From contig JANUWF010001821.1 of the NCBI GenBank assembly GCA_026120185.1, positions 1,054,001-1,118,000 of the forward strand: a DNA stretch of 64,000 bases, in the 5' to 3' direction. The notes below the pieces were generated by a model that saw nothing but the letters and a program-made list of their open reading frames with translations, was not told the origin of the DNA and ran no database searches. Shown piece after piece: positions 50,601-61,849 of the stretch. Position numbers and translations under genes: made by a program. This DNA is from Voacanga thouarsii (lineage: Eukaryota; Streptophyta; Magnoliopsida; Gentianales; Apocynaceae). Each line of letters opens with the position of its first letter. Position 1 is the first letter of the stretch.

Positions 50601-50799
50601 GCAGGACAAACCAGCTGCAACTGGTAGTTCACCATGCCACCGACAGAAACATGGAGTAATCAAAAGAAAATCTAGCAGACTACCTGGAAAGCATAAGAAG
50701 AATGGTGTGGATGATCCTCCTATGACTATGGTGATTTAGGGAGATATGGCAATCTCTACCAACAAACATGGTATCAAGACCATGAAGAAAGTCAACTGA
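47626..50799 (+). pseudogene. Element A accessory 3' ORF, plant transposon-protein-like, split by solo LTR H3
   Basis: It lies after RNase H, where SIRE-type elements carry an extra ORF. Exon-like parts are 47626-47809 and 49330-50799. The start MAKCPKPSK is at 47626. Lys-rich KETKKRKAAAKK could be a nuclear signal. The core follows at 49508-49960: LVWEFYSNLRKG, then FDYQMLNRIF. After a frameshift near 49955 come LIIQSCNTSNKALLF and LLTKLFKYFNIDLS. The C part (50160-50430) has GKKRKAKVQEK and a likely coiled coil with LNALNLLSAKLDGLS. The core matches the ORF at 62760-63977. I relate it to the 'putative plant transposon protein' domain (Pfam Transposase_32, from memory). At least six stops break it. 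The last frame ends at 50737-50739, or at 50797-50799 if that stop is a mutation. Confidence 0.72.
47810..49329 (+). mobile_element. H3: solo LTR related to the H family, + orientation
   Basis: Starts tgttagggatatgtcc and ends cacgaattctaaca, 1520 bp, with a perfect agaga duplication (47805-47809 and 49330-49334). Its order of blocks is the reverse complement of the H LTR (both share the aggagtccacgaatt end), but it is more diverged than H2. It may be an older insertion or a subfamily. Confidence 0.93.
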
Positions 50800-51577
50800 C
50801 ACCTTCCCCTGATGCCCTTTTTATAAATTTTTTTTTACTTTCCTAAACATCTTTTTATGATACTATGCTGCAAGTACTTATTGTTGTTATAGTTGTTTAT
50901 CTGTTCTTGTTTATCTCATTTATCTATTTTTAATTCTAACTTTTTTTGACTGATAACAAAAGGGGGAGAAAATACGAAGGAATGAGATTGGGATTGATCA
51001 TATATTAGTGAGATTTTGTTTAGACCCTACACAAACACATGGGGAGTAATTTTGAATCCAAAATCCCAGTTCAAAACAAAGGTTGTATCTAGATTTTTTG
51101 GATGCACCTTTTGAAAGTTCAAAATCACAACTCCAATTATATCTACTAATGCATAATGTTATAAATATCTTTCTATCTACTACTCATATGCACATAGAAA
51201 GGGGAAGCATTAATAAATATGCTCTATCTTTTACACCTCTATATGTACATATATATATTTGTGTTATATCTTTATGCTAACATATTTTATGTCTAATAAC
51301 CATTACCTAGCTATTTTCTTGTGAAATAGTCCTTTCAAGGAAGGAAGGAGGATACGGAGGTTGGCAAGACTATAGGCTCATTAAGCCTGGTTTATGAGAC
51401 TATACTTAAAATTTTCTAATTTTATCTCATAATCACTCTTTGAGCTTTATGTTGAGAGATCGTTCATCAAAATAAATATAAACTCTTATATCTCTCAATT
51501 TAACATGTTCATACAAGCTTACATTGTTTTCCTTGTCACAATCCATCAAATTTGTCATCATTCAAAAAGGGAAAGAT
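50800..51577 (+). other. Element A 3' spacer with two polypurine tracts
   Basis: No supported ORF. aaaagggggagaaaa at about 50959-50973 and caaaaagggaaagat at 51563-51577. The second abuts the LTR and is the likely PPT. Doubled tracts are known to me from SIRE-type elements. Confidence 0.75.
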
Positions 51578-53011
51578 TGTTAGACCAAATAGCTTTCTCC
51601 TATGTTTTGATTAATGATAAACATTGATGTGGACTAATATGTGTAATTTGTATATGATAGAATTTTTGAAAATGGCATGTTTGACCACGGTTCTTCAAAG
51701 TCTTATAATAAGATTACAAAGCAACTTATAGATAATGAAGTCTAAGAATGATTGATCACGTCAAGATCCTATTTAACAAAGTTGCATACCATAAAGACTT
51801 TTGAAGAATTATAGACTAGAAAATTATGGTTAAGGTATTACTTATATTTTCTATGTCTCTTTACTTTAAGTTCAATTTATTTTATATCGAAGCATTCAAA
51901 GTTATTTAAAAAAAAAAAAAGGTATTTTTAGTCCAGATTTTTATCATAAAAAAGAATTTCAAAAAAATTTTTGATTTTATAAAAACTTGGTTGAGCGGTT
52001 TCAAATGGACCTCTGAATCCAAAACGCCCATCCAAAGTCTATTTCCAAAGTTCCTAAATCTAAAGTTGTTCTAAATATACTTCTTGGCATAAAGTGTGAC
52101 ACAAATTTCAGATGCACAACTTTCTACCTTGCAAGACCAAAGCCTACAAAATTTCAAAAAGGGTATTTCAGTATAAAGTAAACTTTTGGATGCACCTTTT
52201 AGATGCATGATTTTTCACCTTATTAGTCCAAAATCCCTACAAATCCTAACGGCAGCAACTAGCCGTTACTAACTATTGCAGCTTTGATTTTTGCCCTTAT
52301 AAAAGCTATTGAAATGCGATTTTTAACAATAGTTCATGCTAATACTTTCAAAAACATCCTAAAACTTTTGAAAAATAAAAATCTCTCATCTACATTGTGC
52401 TTCAAAGTGAGACTTATTATTCTAAAGGTAAAAAAGGTAAGGTAAAGGTACTCTAGTTAGTTTATATCTACTCAATCTATGAGCTATTTCTGTATTTTCT
52501 CTTTGTTCTGAATTATATCAAAGTTTGGGAAGTAAAACTTAGTTAGAGTGAGCCTTGATCATTGAGTGTATAAAGGTTGGGAGTAAAACCAAGTATGGTG
52601 ACCCTCTATTGTAATATTGGTATTACCTACCACTGTTAATTTGGGAAAAAAGTTTTAGTGTTTGAGTTAAAATCCTTAAATGTGTGTTTAAGGTAGTAGA
52701 TGTACATAGTTTGAGGATTGAACCACTATAAATTATTGGGTCTATTCTCTTACATTTATTTTGAAGTTTATGACTGCAAACTGTTCATCTGATTTGAAAA
52801 CATAGCATTCTTCCTTTCATTCACTGATTTGATTAAAGATATTTGTGTAGTAGAGTAAAACGGTTGTTGATGCTTTATGTACCCATCTTTAATAAAGTTT
52901 ATCTTCTCATCATTTAGTGGAATTTTGAAAGATCTTTAGCTGCACACTTAAACTGGACAAAAAATTTGTTTTTAGCACACTCACATTTACGATCCTTCTT
53001 TTAGGTCTTCA
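51578..53011 (+). repeat. Element A 3' LTR (end approximate)
   Basis: Starts tgttagaccaaatagc, which matches my memory of SIRE-type LTR starts, directly after a polypurine tract. The right end is placed at about 53011 by the ...ggtcttca wording, but no flanking duplication or second LTR exists to confirm it. Confidence 0.6.
52298..52305 (+). promoter_or_regulatory. Candidate TATA box in element A LTR
   Basis: ttataaaa about 720 bp into the LTR, in the element's sense. No data support its use. Confidence 0.45.
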
Positions 53012-53395
53012 AAAGACTTTGAAAATTTGCATTTGCTTTCTATACACCTTATTTAGTATAATTAGATGGAGAAGACTTCTGAGCTTGCATTTTGAATATG
53101 CAAACTATTCTACTAATATGCCTCCTATTTTCTTTTAAGAGTAAGGACTACAAAATTATATATATATGGTTTGGTTTAGTTTAGTTTTATGAATTTACCA
53201 AATCAAATCAATTTTTTAGTTTGAAGAATATGCAAACCAAAACCAAACTAATTTAAAGTAGAAATCATAAAACTGATTTGGTTCAATTTAATTCATGTGG
53301 TTTGATTTTTTTTTTTCTTAACACCCCTATCTAAAGTTGTAGACTATCTAATTTTGTCTCCTTTTATTTATGTATCAAGAGTTGGAAATGCAAGT
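53012..53395. repeat. Spacer with ggttt-type inverted repeats
   Basis: ggtttggtttagtttag (about 53169) and the opposed ccaaaaccaaac (about 53234) can form a hairpin, with another ttggtt..tggttt block near 53280-53310. Widespread plant low-complexity repeat. No gene. Confidence 0.5.
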
Positions 53396-54870
53396 TGATG
53401 TGCTCAAATTTAGGTTATAAAAATCATGCAATATAAAGTCTGTTCCCAATCAATTTTTAATTTAAACACTAATCCTCAAATCAGACATATGAGCAAGTAT
53501 ACTCATTATTAAGTATAGTATAGGGAATTAACGAGTGTCGATCCTCAAGGAACAAATACACACTAGTCACTTTTCATATATTGTTTACCCTGTTAACAAA
53601 AGTGATTAACAAAAAAATAAAATAAGTTACACAAGATATAGGAGAGGATTCATGTATATGGACAGAAATTATTAAAGACATGATATTGATTGACTTGCAA
53701 ATATATCAATTAATCATTATTCTGGCATCATGGAAGAATAACTTAGAATCACTTCTTTTTCAATCCATAATTCCTATCTTCTAAGTAACATAATAGATAT
53801 ATTCTATCTCGCCAGTCTTACTCAAAAGATGCATTAAACTTAGCCTTTACAAATACTCACATATTCTGGGTATTATAAACATGAAATTAACCAATAGCCC
53901 TATATTTTAGGTGAAATTAACCAATCTTTGAATTACTTAAGTTCTTGTTCTTAACCTTCCTTTGTAATCCAACTAAGACATAACAAATATGAAATTAATT
54001 AAATTGAACTCACTCCTAGCTTCATTTTTCAAGTCCATTAGAAAGAAAGGGCATTTAATTGATTCAACCAAACAAATCAAGTAACTAAATTATACGAGCT
54101 TCAGAAAGAAAAACTTACAAGATCTTAAAGTGGCTTTTGTTTAACTTTATCAAAGTTCAAGGACTTCAAACAAACAAGAAAGGATAACAAGAGATCAAGA
54201 AAGGTAACAAAGAAAATACCTTTTTCAACAAATAAAGAACCCTAAAAGAACTAGCTTTTAGAATCCTAAATTTAGTAGATAAATGTCTACCACAATAATA
54301 CCTTAGAACCCTTGACTTAGAAAGAAATCAAGAACTAAAAGAATAGGAAATTATAGGTATTCAAACAAGAAACAACAAGAACCCTAGATGACAAACAAGA
54401 AGAACCCTTGTTAATTTCTAGTTGAATTATCCTTAGAGTTTAAAAACACTTACTCAATGGTGGACTAAGCACTTAGGTTGGTCTTGAATTGAAGATGAAT
54501 AAGGAATCTCTTCCAAGCTTCAAGCTTTCAAGATGAATTCTTCATTCTTGTTAAAAATGTGATATATGTTGTTGTTTTCTTACAATACAAAAGTAATAGA
54601 TAAGGGTGTTCTATCACTGAACTAAAAAACTCTTAATTATTACAAAAAGACCCCAAAATAGCTAAAAAATTGTCAAGGATTCGAGTTTCCAAGCACGGCT
54701 GGTGCTGGTTCGGGCTCCTCGGGCTAGCGCTAATTCCACTCTGGTGGAACAATGCTCATGTCATGAAAAACGGGACTTTTGCCAGTCCCCAGCCGGCACT
54801 GGTTCCACTCTGGCGGCCGTCATTTTTCTGCGCGAATAGCTTCCAGTTGTCATTTTTCGTATACCAGCAG
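53396..54870 (-). repeat. E/F 3' LTR, truncated at its right end
   Basis: Family likeness to C1 LTRs over the first 250 bp and in the GC-rich patch (54695-54830: tccactctggcggcc, agccggcactgg). No LTR terminus or PPT follows. Gypsy pol begins at once, so the junction lies near 54.85 kb. Confidence 0.65.
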
Positions 54871-56190
54871 CATGGTCTGTTCCCGTTCCTCCTCCGGTGT
54901 TGCCCATATGCTATCCCATTTGAAATATGCTTGTAAATATGCTTGAAGGTTGTGTTGGAATTTTTTGGCACGAGCTCTCATCAACGGACTAGGCAAGCTC
55001 GATTTTGATTCAATTTCATCCTCTACCCCTTCTTGAGCTCTATTCCCGTAGCCGGGTTGATTCCTATCATTTTTTCCTTCTTGGAATAGATTCATCCTCG
55101 AATTATAACCTATATCATAAGGAGAAAGATCAGCTACATTAAAAATAGCACTTACACTATACTCACCCAGTAGATCAATCTTGTAGGTGGTATCTCCATA
55201 TCGCTCAAGAACTTGAAATGGCCCATCTCCTCGCAATTCAAGGTTGGATTTGCGTTGGATAGGAAATCTCTCTTTGCACAAATGCACCCAAACCTAGTCT
55301 CCTGGCTCGAATATCACCTGCTTGCAATGGCCTCATTTCGTTTTTCGATTAGAGTCTTAACCTTCTCATGCATGGACTTAACCATTTCAGCCTTCTTTTT
55401 GCCATCAAGACTCAATCGTTCATCTACAAGTAAAGGAGATAAATTTAAGGGGGTCATTAGATTAAACTCATAAACAACTTGAAATGGAGAATATGAAGTA
55501 GTAGAATAGACAGTTCTATTATAGGCAAACTCTATATGCGGAAGACATTCTTCTTAAGTTTTCAAGTTCCTCTTGATGATTGCCCGTAGTAGTTGTGTGA
55601 GGGTCCAGTTGACAACCTCTGTTTGTCCATCCGTTTGTGGGTGACAAGCTGTAGACAACAACAAATTAGTTACAAGTTTTGCCCACAATATTCTCCAAAA
55701 ATGACTTAAAAATTTGGAATCCTTGTCTGAGACTATGCTCCATGGTAACCCGTGCAGTCTTACCACTTCTTTGAAGAATAAACCTGTAATGTGAGTAGCA
55801 TCATTAGTTTTTACACAAAGAATAAAATGAGCAATCTTAGAAAATCGATCAACAACTACAAAGATGGAATCCTTCCCCCCTTGGTCCGTGGCATTTCTAA
55901 TATGAAATCCATTGAAATATCTAACCAAGATGCATTAAGGATGGATAAAGGTGTATATAAACCTTACGGTAGTGTTTTAGACTTAGCCCTTCTACATGTA
56001 ATGCATGAATTACAATGCCTCTCTACATTTCCTCTCATTTTTTGCCAATAAAAATGCTCTTGCAAAATGCCCAATATTTTTGAAATCCCAAAATATACCA
56101 TCAATCCTCCTCCATAAGCTTCCCTTACTAGCAATTCTCTCGATGATCCTTTTGGTATACAAAGTCTATCCTTTTTAAACAAAAACCCAT
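54850..56190 (-). pseudogene. Gypsy I integrase
   Basis: The zinc-binding N domain (56182-55964) has EHFYWQKM and CNSCITCRRAK. The core (55928-55554) has [20 protein letters not shown] and TDGQTEVVN, keeping D, D and E. The C part (55287-54850) has RGDGPFQVLERYGDTTYKI and VADLSPYD, ending at a stop at 54850. Frameshifts separate the three parts. Confidence 0.9.
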
Positions 56191-57620
56191 CATGCCTATA
56201 AAATTTTTGGAAGGTACATTTTTCACAAGCATGATAAATCTCTCCAAAATCGCACCATTAGCATATAAGTCCTTAATAGGCTCAAAACTAAGCAATTTTG
56301 CATCCAAATAATTTAAAAGCATATACTGGCGAGATAAGGCATCGGCTACTACATTATCCTTACCTTTCTTGTATTTGATCACGTATGAAAATGTACCAAT
56401 GAACTCCATCCACTTGGCATGCCTTTTGTTCAACTTTCATTAGCCTTCGACGTACTTTAACGTTTCATGATTAGTATGGATGATAAATTCCATAGGTAAC
56501 AAATAATGTTGCCAATAGTGCAAGGTCCTCATTAATGCATATAATTCCTTATCATAAGTGGAATAATTCAAGGGTGCTTCTGATAGCTTCTCACTAAAAA
56601 ATGCAATAGATTTTTTATCCTCGGTCAATACAGCACCTATTCCTATTCTACTAGCATCACGTTCCACTTCAAAAGCCTTCTCAAAGTTAGGCAAGGACAA
56701 TAATGGGGTTTCACTCAATTTTGATTTCAAAGCAATGAAAGCCTTTTCTTGTTCTTCCCCCCACCTAAATCCTACATTCTTTTTTATAACTTCAGTCAAT
56801 GGGACAACTATTGTGCTGAAGTTTCTAATAAAACGCCTGTAAAAATTGGCTAACCCATGAAAACTCTTTACCTCAATCACAGATATAGGTGTTGGCCAAT
56901 CCTGTATTACCTTAACCTTCTCTTCATTAACTTCAATACCCTTTGAACTTACAACATAACAAAAAAATGTTACCTTTTCCAAACAAAATGAACATTTTTC
57001 AAAGTTTGCATATAACTTTTCTCTTCTAAGGGTAATAAGTACACATTTAAGATGATGCAAATGAACTTCATAGGTTTTGCTATAAATCAAAATGTTATCA
57101 AAGTACACCACAATAAATTTTTCAATATGCTCTTGCAACACATAATGCATCAATTTCATGAAATTACTAGGTACATTTGATAACCCGAATAGCATCACAA
57201 GCCACTCATATAAACCCTATTTAGTCTTAAATGCAGTTCTTTATTCATCACCTTTCCTAATCCTGATTTGATAATATCCAAATTTTAAATTAATTTTTGA
57301 AAATACACATGATCCATGTAACTTATCCAATAAATCATTAAGCCTAGGGAAAGGGTAGCGGTATTTTACCGTTATGTTGTTAATGGCCCTGCAATTAACA
57401 CACATTCTCCATAATCCGTCTTTCTTAGGCACCAACAACATTAGAACCACACTTGGATTCAAACTCTCTCAAATATGGCTTTTCTTGAGCAACTCCTCAA
57501 CTTGCATTTGCAGCTCCTTGGCTTCTTCAGGGTTGTATCTATAAGCTGGTCTGTTTGGAATGACAGCCCCTGGGATGAAATCAATCTAATGCTCTATTCC
57601 TTAGACGGGTGGTAATCCTT
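56128..57620 (-). pseudogene. Gypsy I reverse transcriptase and RNase H
   Basis: RT begins near 57600 (DFIPGAVIPN, then ELLKK), continues with [20 protein letters not shown] (57462-57241) and [14 protein letters not shown] (57198). The catalytic box reads [11 protein letters not shown]: the second Asp is Asn at about 57094-57096, which should abolish activity. RNase H follows with [20 protein letters not shown] and DNVVADALSRQ. A few frame breaks lie at 57200-57240 and near 56435. Confidence 0.9.
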
Positions 57621-57799
57621 CGGGTACTTCTTTTGAAAATACATCTTGAAATTCTTCAATAAGACCTACAATTTCATAAGGTAAAGAAAGAGTAGTATCA
57701 TTAGTAGTTACAAAAATTCCTTTACAAATTAAGAGATACACTAGTTCCTTGACTTTAATAGCTTCTACCACCCTCTCTCTCTTTTGTAAAGAAATTTAC

Positions 57800-58393
57800 T
57801 CATTTCTTATCTCTTCTGTCTTGTTTTCCTTCTCTCTTTTCCTTTTCTTCTTTCTCAGTCTCAATTTTTTTCTCATTTTCTTTAACACTCTTTTTCTTCT
57901 CCTTTTTTCTCATGATCTTTTGATCTCTACTCACTTCACTTGGAGATATAGATAGAAGAATGAATTTCTTTCCCTCCTTATACATAGTATAAGTGTTTTT
58001 CTTTCCGTCATGCACTACTCCCCTACCATATTGCCATGGTCTCCCTAAGAGTAGGTGGCCTACCTGCATGGGAACAACATCGCATAAGATCTCATCCTTA
58101 TATTTTTCTATATCGAATGCAATCAAGGCTTGTTTATTGACATTCAATTCCCCACTATCATTTAGACATTGCAACATGTATAGTTGCGAATACTTCTTTA
58201 TTTCCAAACATATCTCTTCCACCACAATAGCACTTATAACGTTAGTGCAATTCTCACTATCAATGATTACGCTATAAGATACTTGATTGATAAAGCATCT
58301 TGTATAAAAGATATTTTGCCTCTGTTGATGATGCTCATATTCCTTCACTTGCGTATTCAAAGATCTTCTAGCTACACCAAGTAATACACACAC
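57800..58393 (-). pseudogene. Gypsy I protease and linker
   Basis: QRQNIFYTRCFINQ and VIIDSENCTNV give the aspartic protease site, with DSE in place of the usual DGG/DSG. LLGRPWQYGRGVVHDGKKN completes the domain. A Lys/Glu-rich tail ends at a stop at 57800. Confidence 0.85.
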
Positions 58394-59741
58394 CTGCCCA
58401 ACTTCTTGGCTTCTTCACTTGATATTTCTTCTTCCTTTTGAATTTCTCCTAATCTCTCATATTCCTCTTCCTTGAATGAAATCTCACCATAAGCATTTGT
58501 ATACGTCACTTTCTTTCTTGGGCATTCATGTGCCATATGTCCATATCCCAGATAACGAAAGCATTTGATATCTTGACTCATTAGCTTCTTAATAGCCTTT
58601 CCTTTAACTCTATTCCTTTCTTCCCTCAGTTCATTGCATTCTCTAGGTGACGGCCGTAGGACTCATTCCTTCTTAGGTATCAGCTTAGGGAATTCCTTAG
58701 GGGGTAGAGTAGGTTAGTTTTCTCTCCTCTCAAATGGCCTTCTCTTCAATTGCTTTTCTACCTTCATAGCCATATGCACTATTTCTTCTAAGGTTTCATA
58801 TGAATGCAACTCGACTATATTGGCTAGCTCCCGATTCAATCTACTTAGAAATCTCGCTTTAGTAGCACGTGGATCTTCATTAATAACTTTCTCATCATTA
58901 GCACTTCAAGTTCTTTGTAATAATTTTCAACACTTTTATTCCCCTATCTAAGCACCAAAACCTCTAATATAGCTCATTGTAGTAATGATGTGATACAAAT
59001 CTTGCCCTCATGAGATTTTTCATCAATTCCCATGTCCCAATGGCATTTTCTCCCATTCTCCTTCTAGTAGCCAAAACCTACTCCCACCATACCAATATAG
59101 AGTCTAAAAATCCCAATACTGCCAATTCACTTTATTTCTCTCACTATAATTCGCGCAATCAAATAAAATTTCTATTTTCCTTTCCCATTCAAAATATGCG
59201 TCGGGATCACTTTTTCCCGGGAAGTGTGGTACCTTCATTTTGATGTTTTTCAATTCTCATTCTCCCTTATTTTTATCTCTCCTTCTACCTCTCATCACGT
59301 TATCCCAACATTGTTCTCCATAGTCTTCCTCCAGGTATCCCTTTTCCCACTCAAATTCCCTCTCAATATTTCTTTCGACTCCCCTTATAGGATTCTCACC
59401 AAAATCTCCCTCGACCTCTTCCTCTGTCTCCTCTTAACCTGTTTCTACCTCCTCTTATAGGAACTTGTTGATATCCATTAACAGAATATTCATCCCATTC
59501 TTCTCCAGGTTGTGTATTCACGGGAGGTGTGTTGTAGGCTTTCAGTTGCTCTTGTCCCCTCCTTTGACTAGCAGTAGATGTTTGGCCTTGTTCAATTTAG
59601 AGTTCGATCATTTTCCTCCAAATGCCCTCCATACTCTTTTGCAATAAAACAAGTGTTTCACGAAAATCTCCCAGATCCTCTTGTGGTCTACTTGCTCCAC
59701 CAAGTTTAGCCTAGTTGGTTCCACTCCTTGAGTCATCATTG
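58372..59741 (-). pseudogene. Gypsy I gag
   Basis: Probable start near 59741 (MMTQGVEPT). The core is readable across several frames: IKMKVPHFPGKSDPDAY and FEWERKIEILFDC near 59240-59160, RMGENAIGTWELMKNLM near 59070-59010, and VSHHYYNEL near 58990. The zinc knuckle near 58560-58520 reads CFRYLGYGHMAHEC, so its second Cys is Tyr. Many stops. Confidence 0.82.
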
Positions 59742-60023
59742 GAGTTTAAGTTGATATTCCTACAAAAAGAGTTAAGAGAACAAATAGAAATTGGTTTCCT
59801 CACTTACTCCCTAAGTGTTTACACTCCATTTTCGTGTTTGCACTCCTTGGTTTTTTCAATAAGAATCTTTCTCTCTTGCCTTTTACGTTCACTCAATGTC
59901 TCACTTGTTCAACCAAAATCCTCCCTAACATCAAAGAGTTTAGTTCACCTTAGTCCATTAGCTCTTAGGATTCTTCAATACAAGGGTAGGGTCATAGGAC
60001 AACAAAATTTAGTGAACACTTAA
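59742..60023 (-). other. Gypsy I 5' leader
   Basis: About 280 bp without an ORF or a recognisable PBS. Confidence 0.5.
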
Positions 60024-61849
60024 TGTAACACCCCACATTTTTACCTTGTCGTAGTGGGCCGGGCTTAGGCGGGATGTCACCCCATCTGAAATCTCAGACT
60101 AGGGGTCTTTATAACGATGTAAACTTATAGTAAGCAGGTAAAGTCAAAACTTAAATAAATAAAAGGAAACATACTCTTTATTTATGTAACATATAAGTCA
60201 TGATCGGAACATTGTCATAGTTCTCAAAATACATAAGCTAAACCATCTCATAGCCTATATACAATGTTCCCTTCAAAAGATTAGCTATCCAGTGCTAGAG
60301 AAAAAGTCTGGTAGTACCATTGTTAGTCTTCAGCTCCAATCCCTAAAAAAAAACAAACATACGTGAGTGGTATACTCAGTGAGTGCCAGTGTTTTGCTTA
60401 GAAGAGAAAGTTGTAAAGAATTTTGCAACAGGAAAAAGGCAGTAATTGATAAATTTAAATTCAATTGATCATGTACTTTCGTAAAATAATGGCTTCCAAA
60501 CACATGGCCCCTAATTCAATAAATGCGGATTCTTCCCCAATTAGAAGTGCGACCCACGTGCAAAGTTCAAAGAACTTCGCTTTCGGCAACACGGTCTCTT
60601 ATGCCAGAGACTGCGCCTTACAGCACGTCATCCGTGTTACGCCGGAAGGGTGAGCAGCGTACCAATATACCTCACCGTGCACTTAGAGATCTTTTACTTG
60701 CCACCATAAGCCAGGGGTCCCAATCCTGACGTCAATCACCATCGAGGTGGCAAGGGGTTGAACACACCGAGTGTCCCCACTCGGTATCATGTGAACAACC
60801 CACCAATCATAATTAACAGGCAATTTTCGGGCTCACAACGGCTAGCCAGGGATGACTCATCACAATGTCCTGTCGCCCTGTTTGGAGTAAGACAATCCCC
60901 AGAACTGATCAGGTTACTTGGGGTCGTCTACCTCTAACATGGGCTAGTACAAAGATCAAAGTCCTTGCTGAGTACTCAACGCAACAATACTAACCCCATC
61001 TGACTAATTAGGCCAGAGGGTCATCTAATCCCGCAGGTTTTCCAAATCAAAACATTTCTTATTGTCTGGGGCCGTACTTGATCACAAAAGTCATTTTCCA
61101 AGGGTATTTGGGTCATTTTACCCATGCCAGATTCCAAAAGACTTTTTGAGGGTATTCGGGTCATTTTACCCTTACCCAATTTGAAAAATATTCGCAAAAG
61201 TTCCAATAAGGATATTTCGGCCATTTACCGAATACTCGAGTTCCAAGAGTTTTCATAAAATATTTTAATAAGGATATTTGGATTATTCTCCAAATACCCG
61301 ATTCCAAAATTTACCATTTTTCAAAAATCTCAAATATTTAATCCGAAAAGGACTAAATTCACAAAATTCGTGTTTTAAACATCCAGGGAGGTTTCCAAGC
61401 TGAATATGAAATTTATTCGAGTCCAAAATAGCATAAAAGCAAATGTTGCTCATGTAAACCTTAAACATATTCGAGGATTTCCAAAATGGCAAAAAACATA
61501 GCATTTCATAGAAAATCAAAGCACACTAGCCTTTAAAAAAAAGGTTTAGAAATCAATGGGACTCACCTTGTATATTAAGTCAAAGCTACACTTGTATAGA
61601 CCTAAAAGGTGTTCTCTCAACTTGATTCACCTACACCATTGGTATATCCCTTTGTCATTACTTAATGGTTTCAAATACTTAATGATTTGAATAAGGTTTC
61701 TATAATTTTCTTAAAGAAATAAATGAATTAATACTTTGGATGGTTTTCTGGTTTTACAGCTTTACCACCCTCTACCATTCTTCACACAACTTATTCAATA
61801 TAGGTCCAAATAAGGTAAGGCTACTTCCATAATATTCCTAATATTGATC
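60024..61849. repeat. Unclassified repeat beginning tgtaacacccc, LTR-like
   Basis: The tgtaacaccccac start resembles many plant gypsy LTRs, and gtgagtggtatactcagtgag is wording I associate with such LTRs. No CA end with a flanking match to cttaa (60019-60023) was found, so it could be the 5' LTR of gypsy I, a solo LTR or something else. No supported ORF. Confidence 0.4.
61090..61325. repeat. About four imperfect tandem units of 55-65 bp
   Basis: Each unit carries ggtattt(c/t)ggtcatttta or a variant with short dyad symmetry (gggtat..taccc), at about 61100, 61150, 61210 and 61272, followed by a (g)attccaaaa-type block. Confidence 0.65.

Larger units (their letters stand above)
1650..53011 (+). 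mobile_element. Element A: SIRE/Maximus-like Ty1/copia, 5'-truncated, split by four insertions
   Basis: The A pieces are 1650-4632, 6342-7060, 15360-16052, 46714-47809 and 49330 to about 53011, together about 9 kb. In order they encode gag, protease, integrase, RT, RNase H and an accessory ORF, then two polypurine tracts and a 3' LTR. Each break continues in the same protein after the inserted element, which shows one element was split. The SIRE/Maximus assignment rests on two gag zinc knuckles with a coiled coil between them, the integrase and RT wording, and the 3' LTR start, recalled from family knowledge. The 5' LTR and PBS are missing. Stops and frameshifts occur throughout, so the copy is old and dead. 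The exact 3' LTR end is uncertain by tens of bases. Confidence 0.85.
54850..60023 (-). mobile_element. I: Ty3/gypsy gag-pol remnant without recognised LTRs
   Basis: In sense order (right to left): leader, gag, protease, RT, RNase H, integrase. Integrase after RNase H is the Ty3/gypsy order. I find no LTR at the left junction and no PBS at the right. The wording resembles common plant chromovirus-type elements, but no chromodomain is evident and the lineage is unresolved. Decay and missing ends make it a dead fragment. Confidence 0.85.

Noticed and set aside
59010..60023. Plus-strand Ser/Leu-rich ORFs
   Set aside because: Antisense shadows of gypsy gag and leader; the minus frames carry gag motifs.
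60024..61849. Solo LTR with a defined end
   Set aside because: No CA end followed by a match to the cttaa flank was found, so I report it only as an unclassified repeat.
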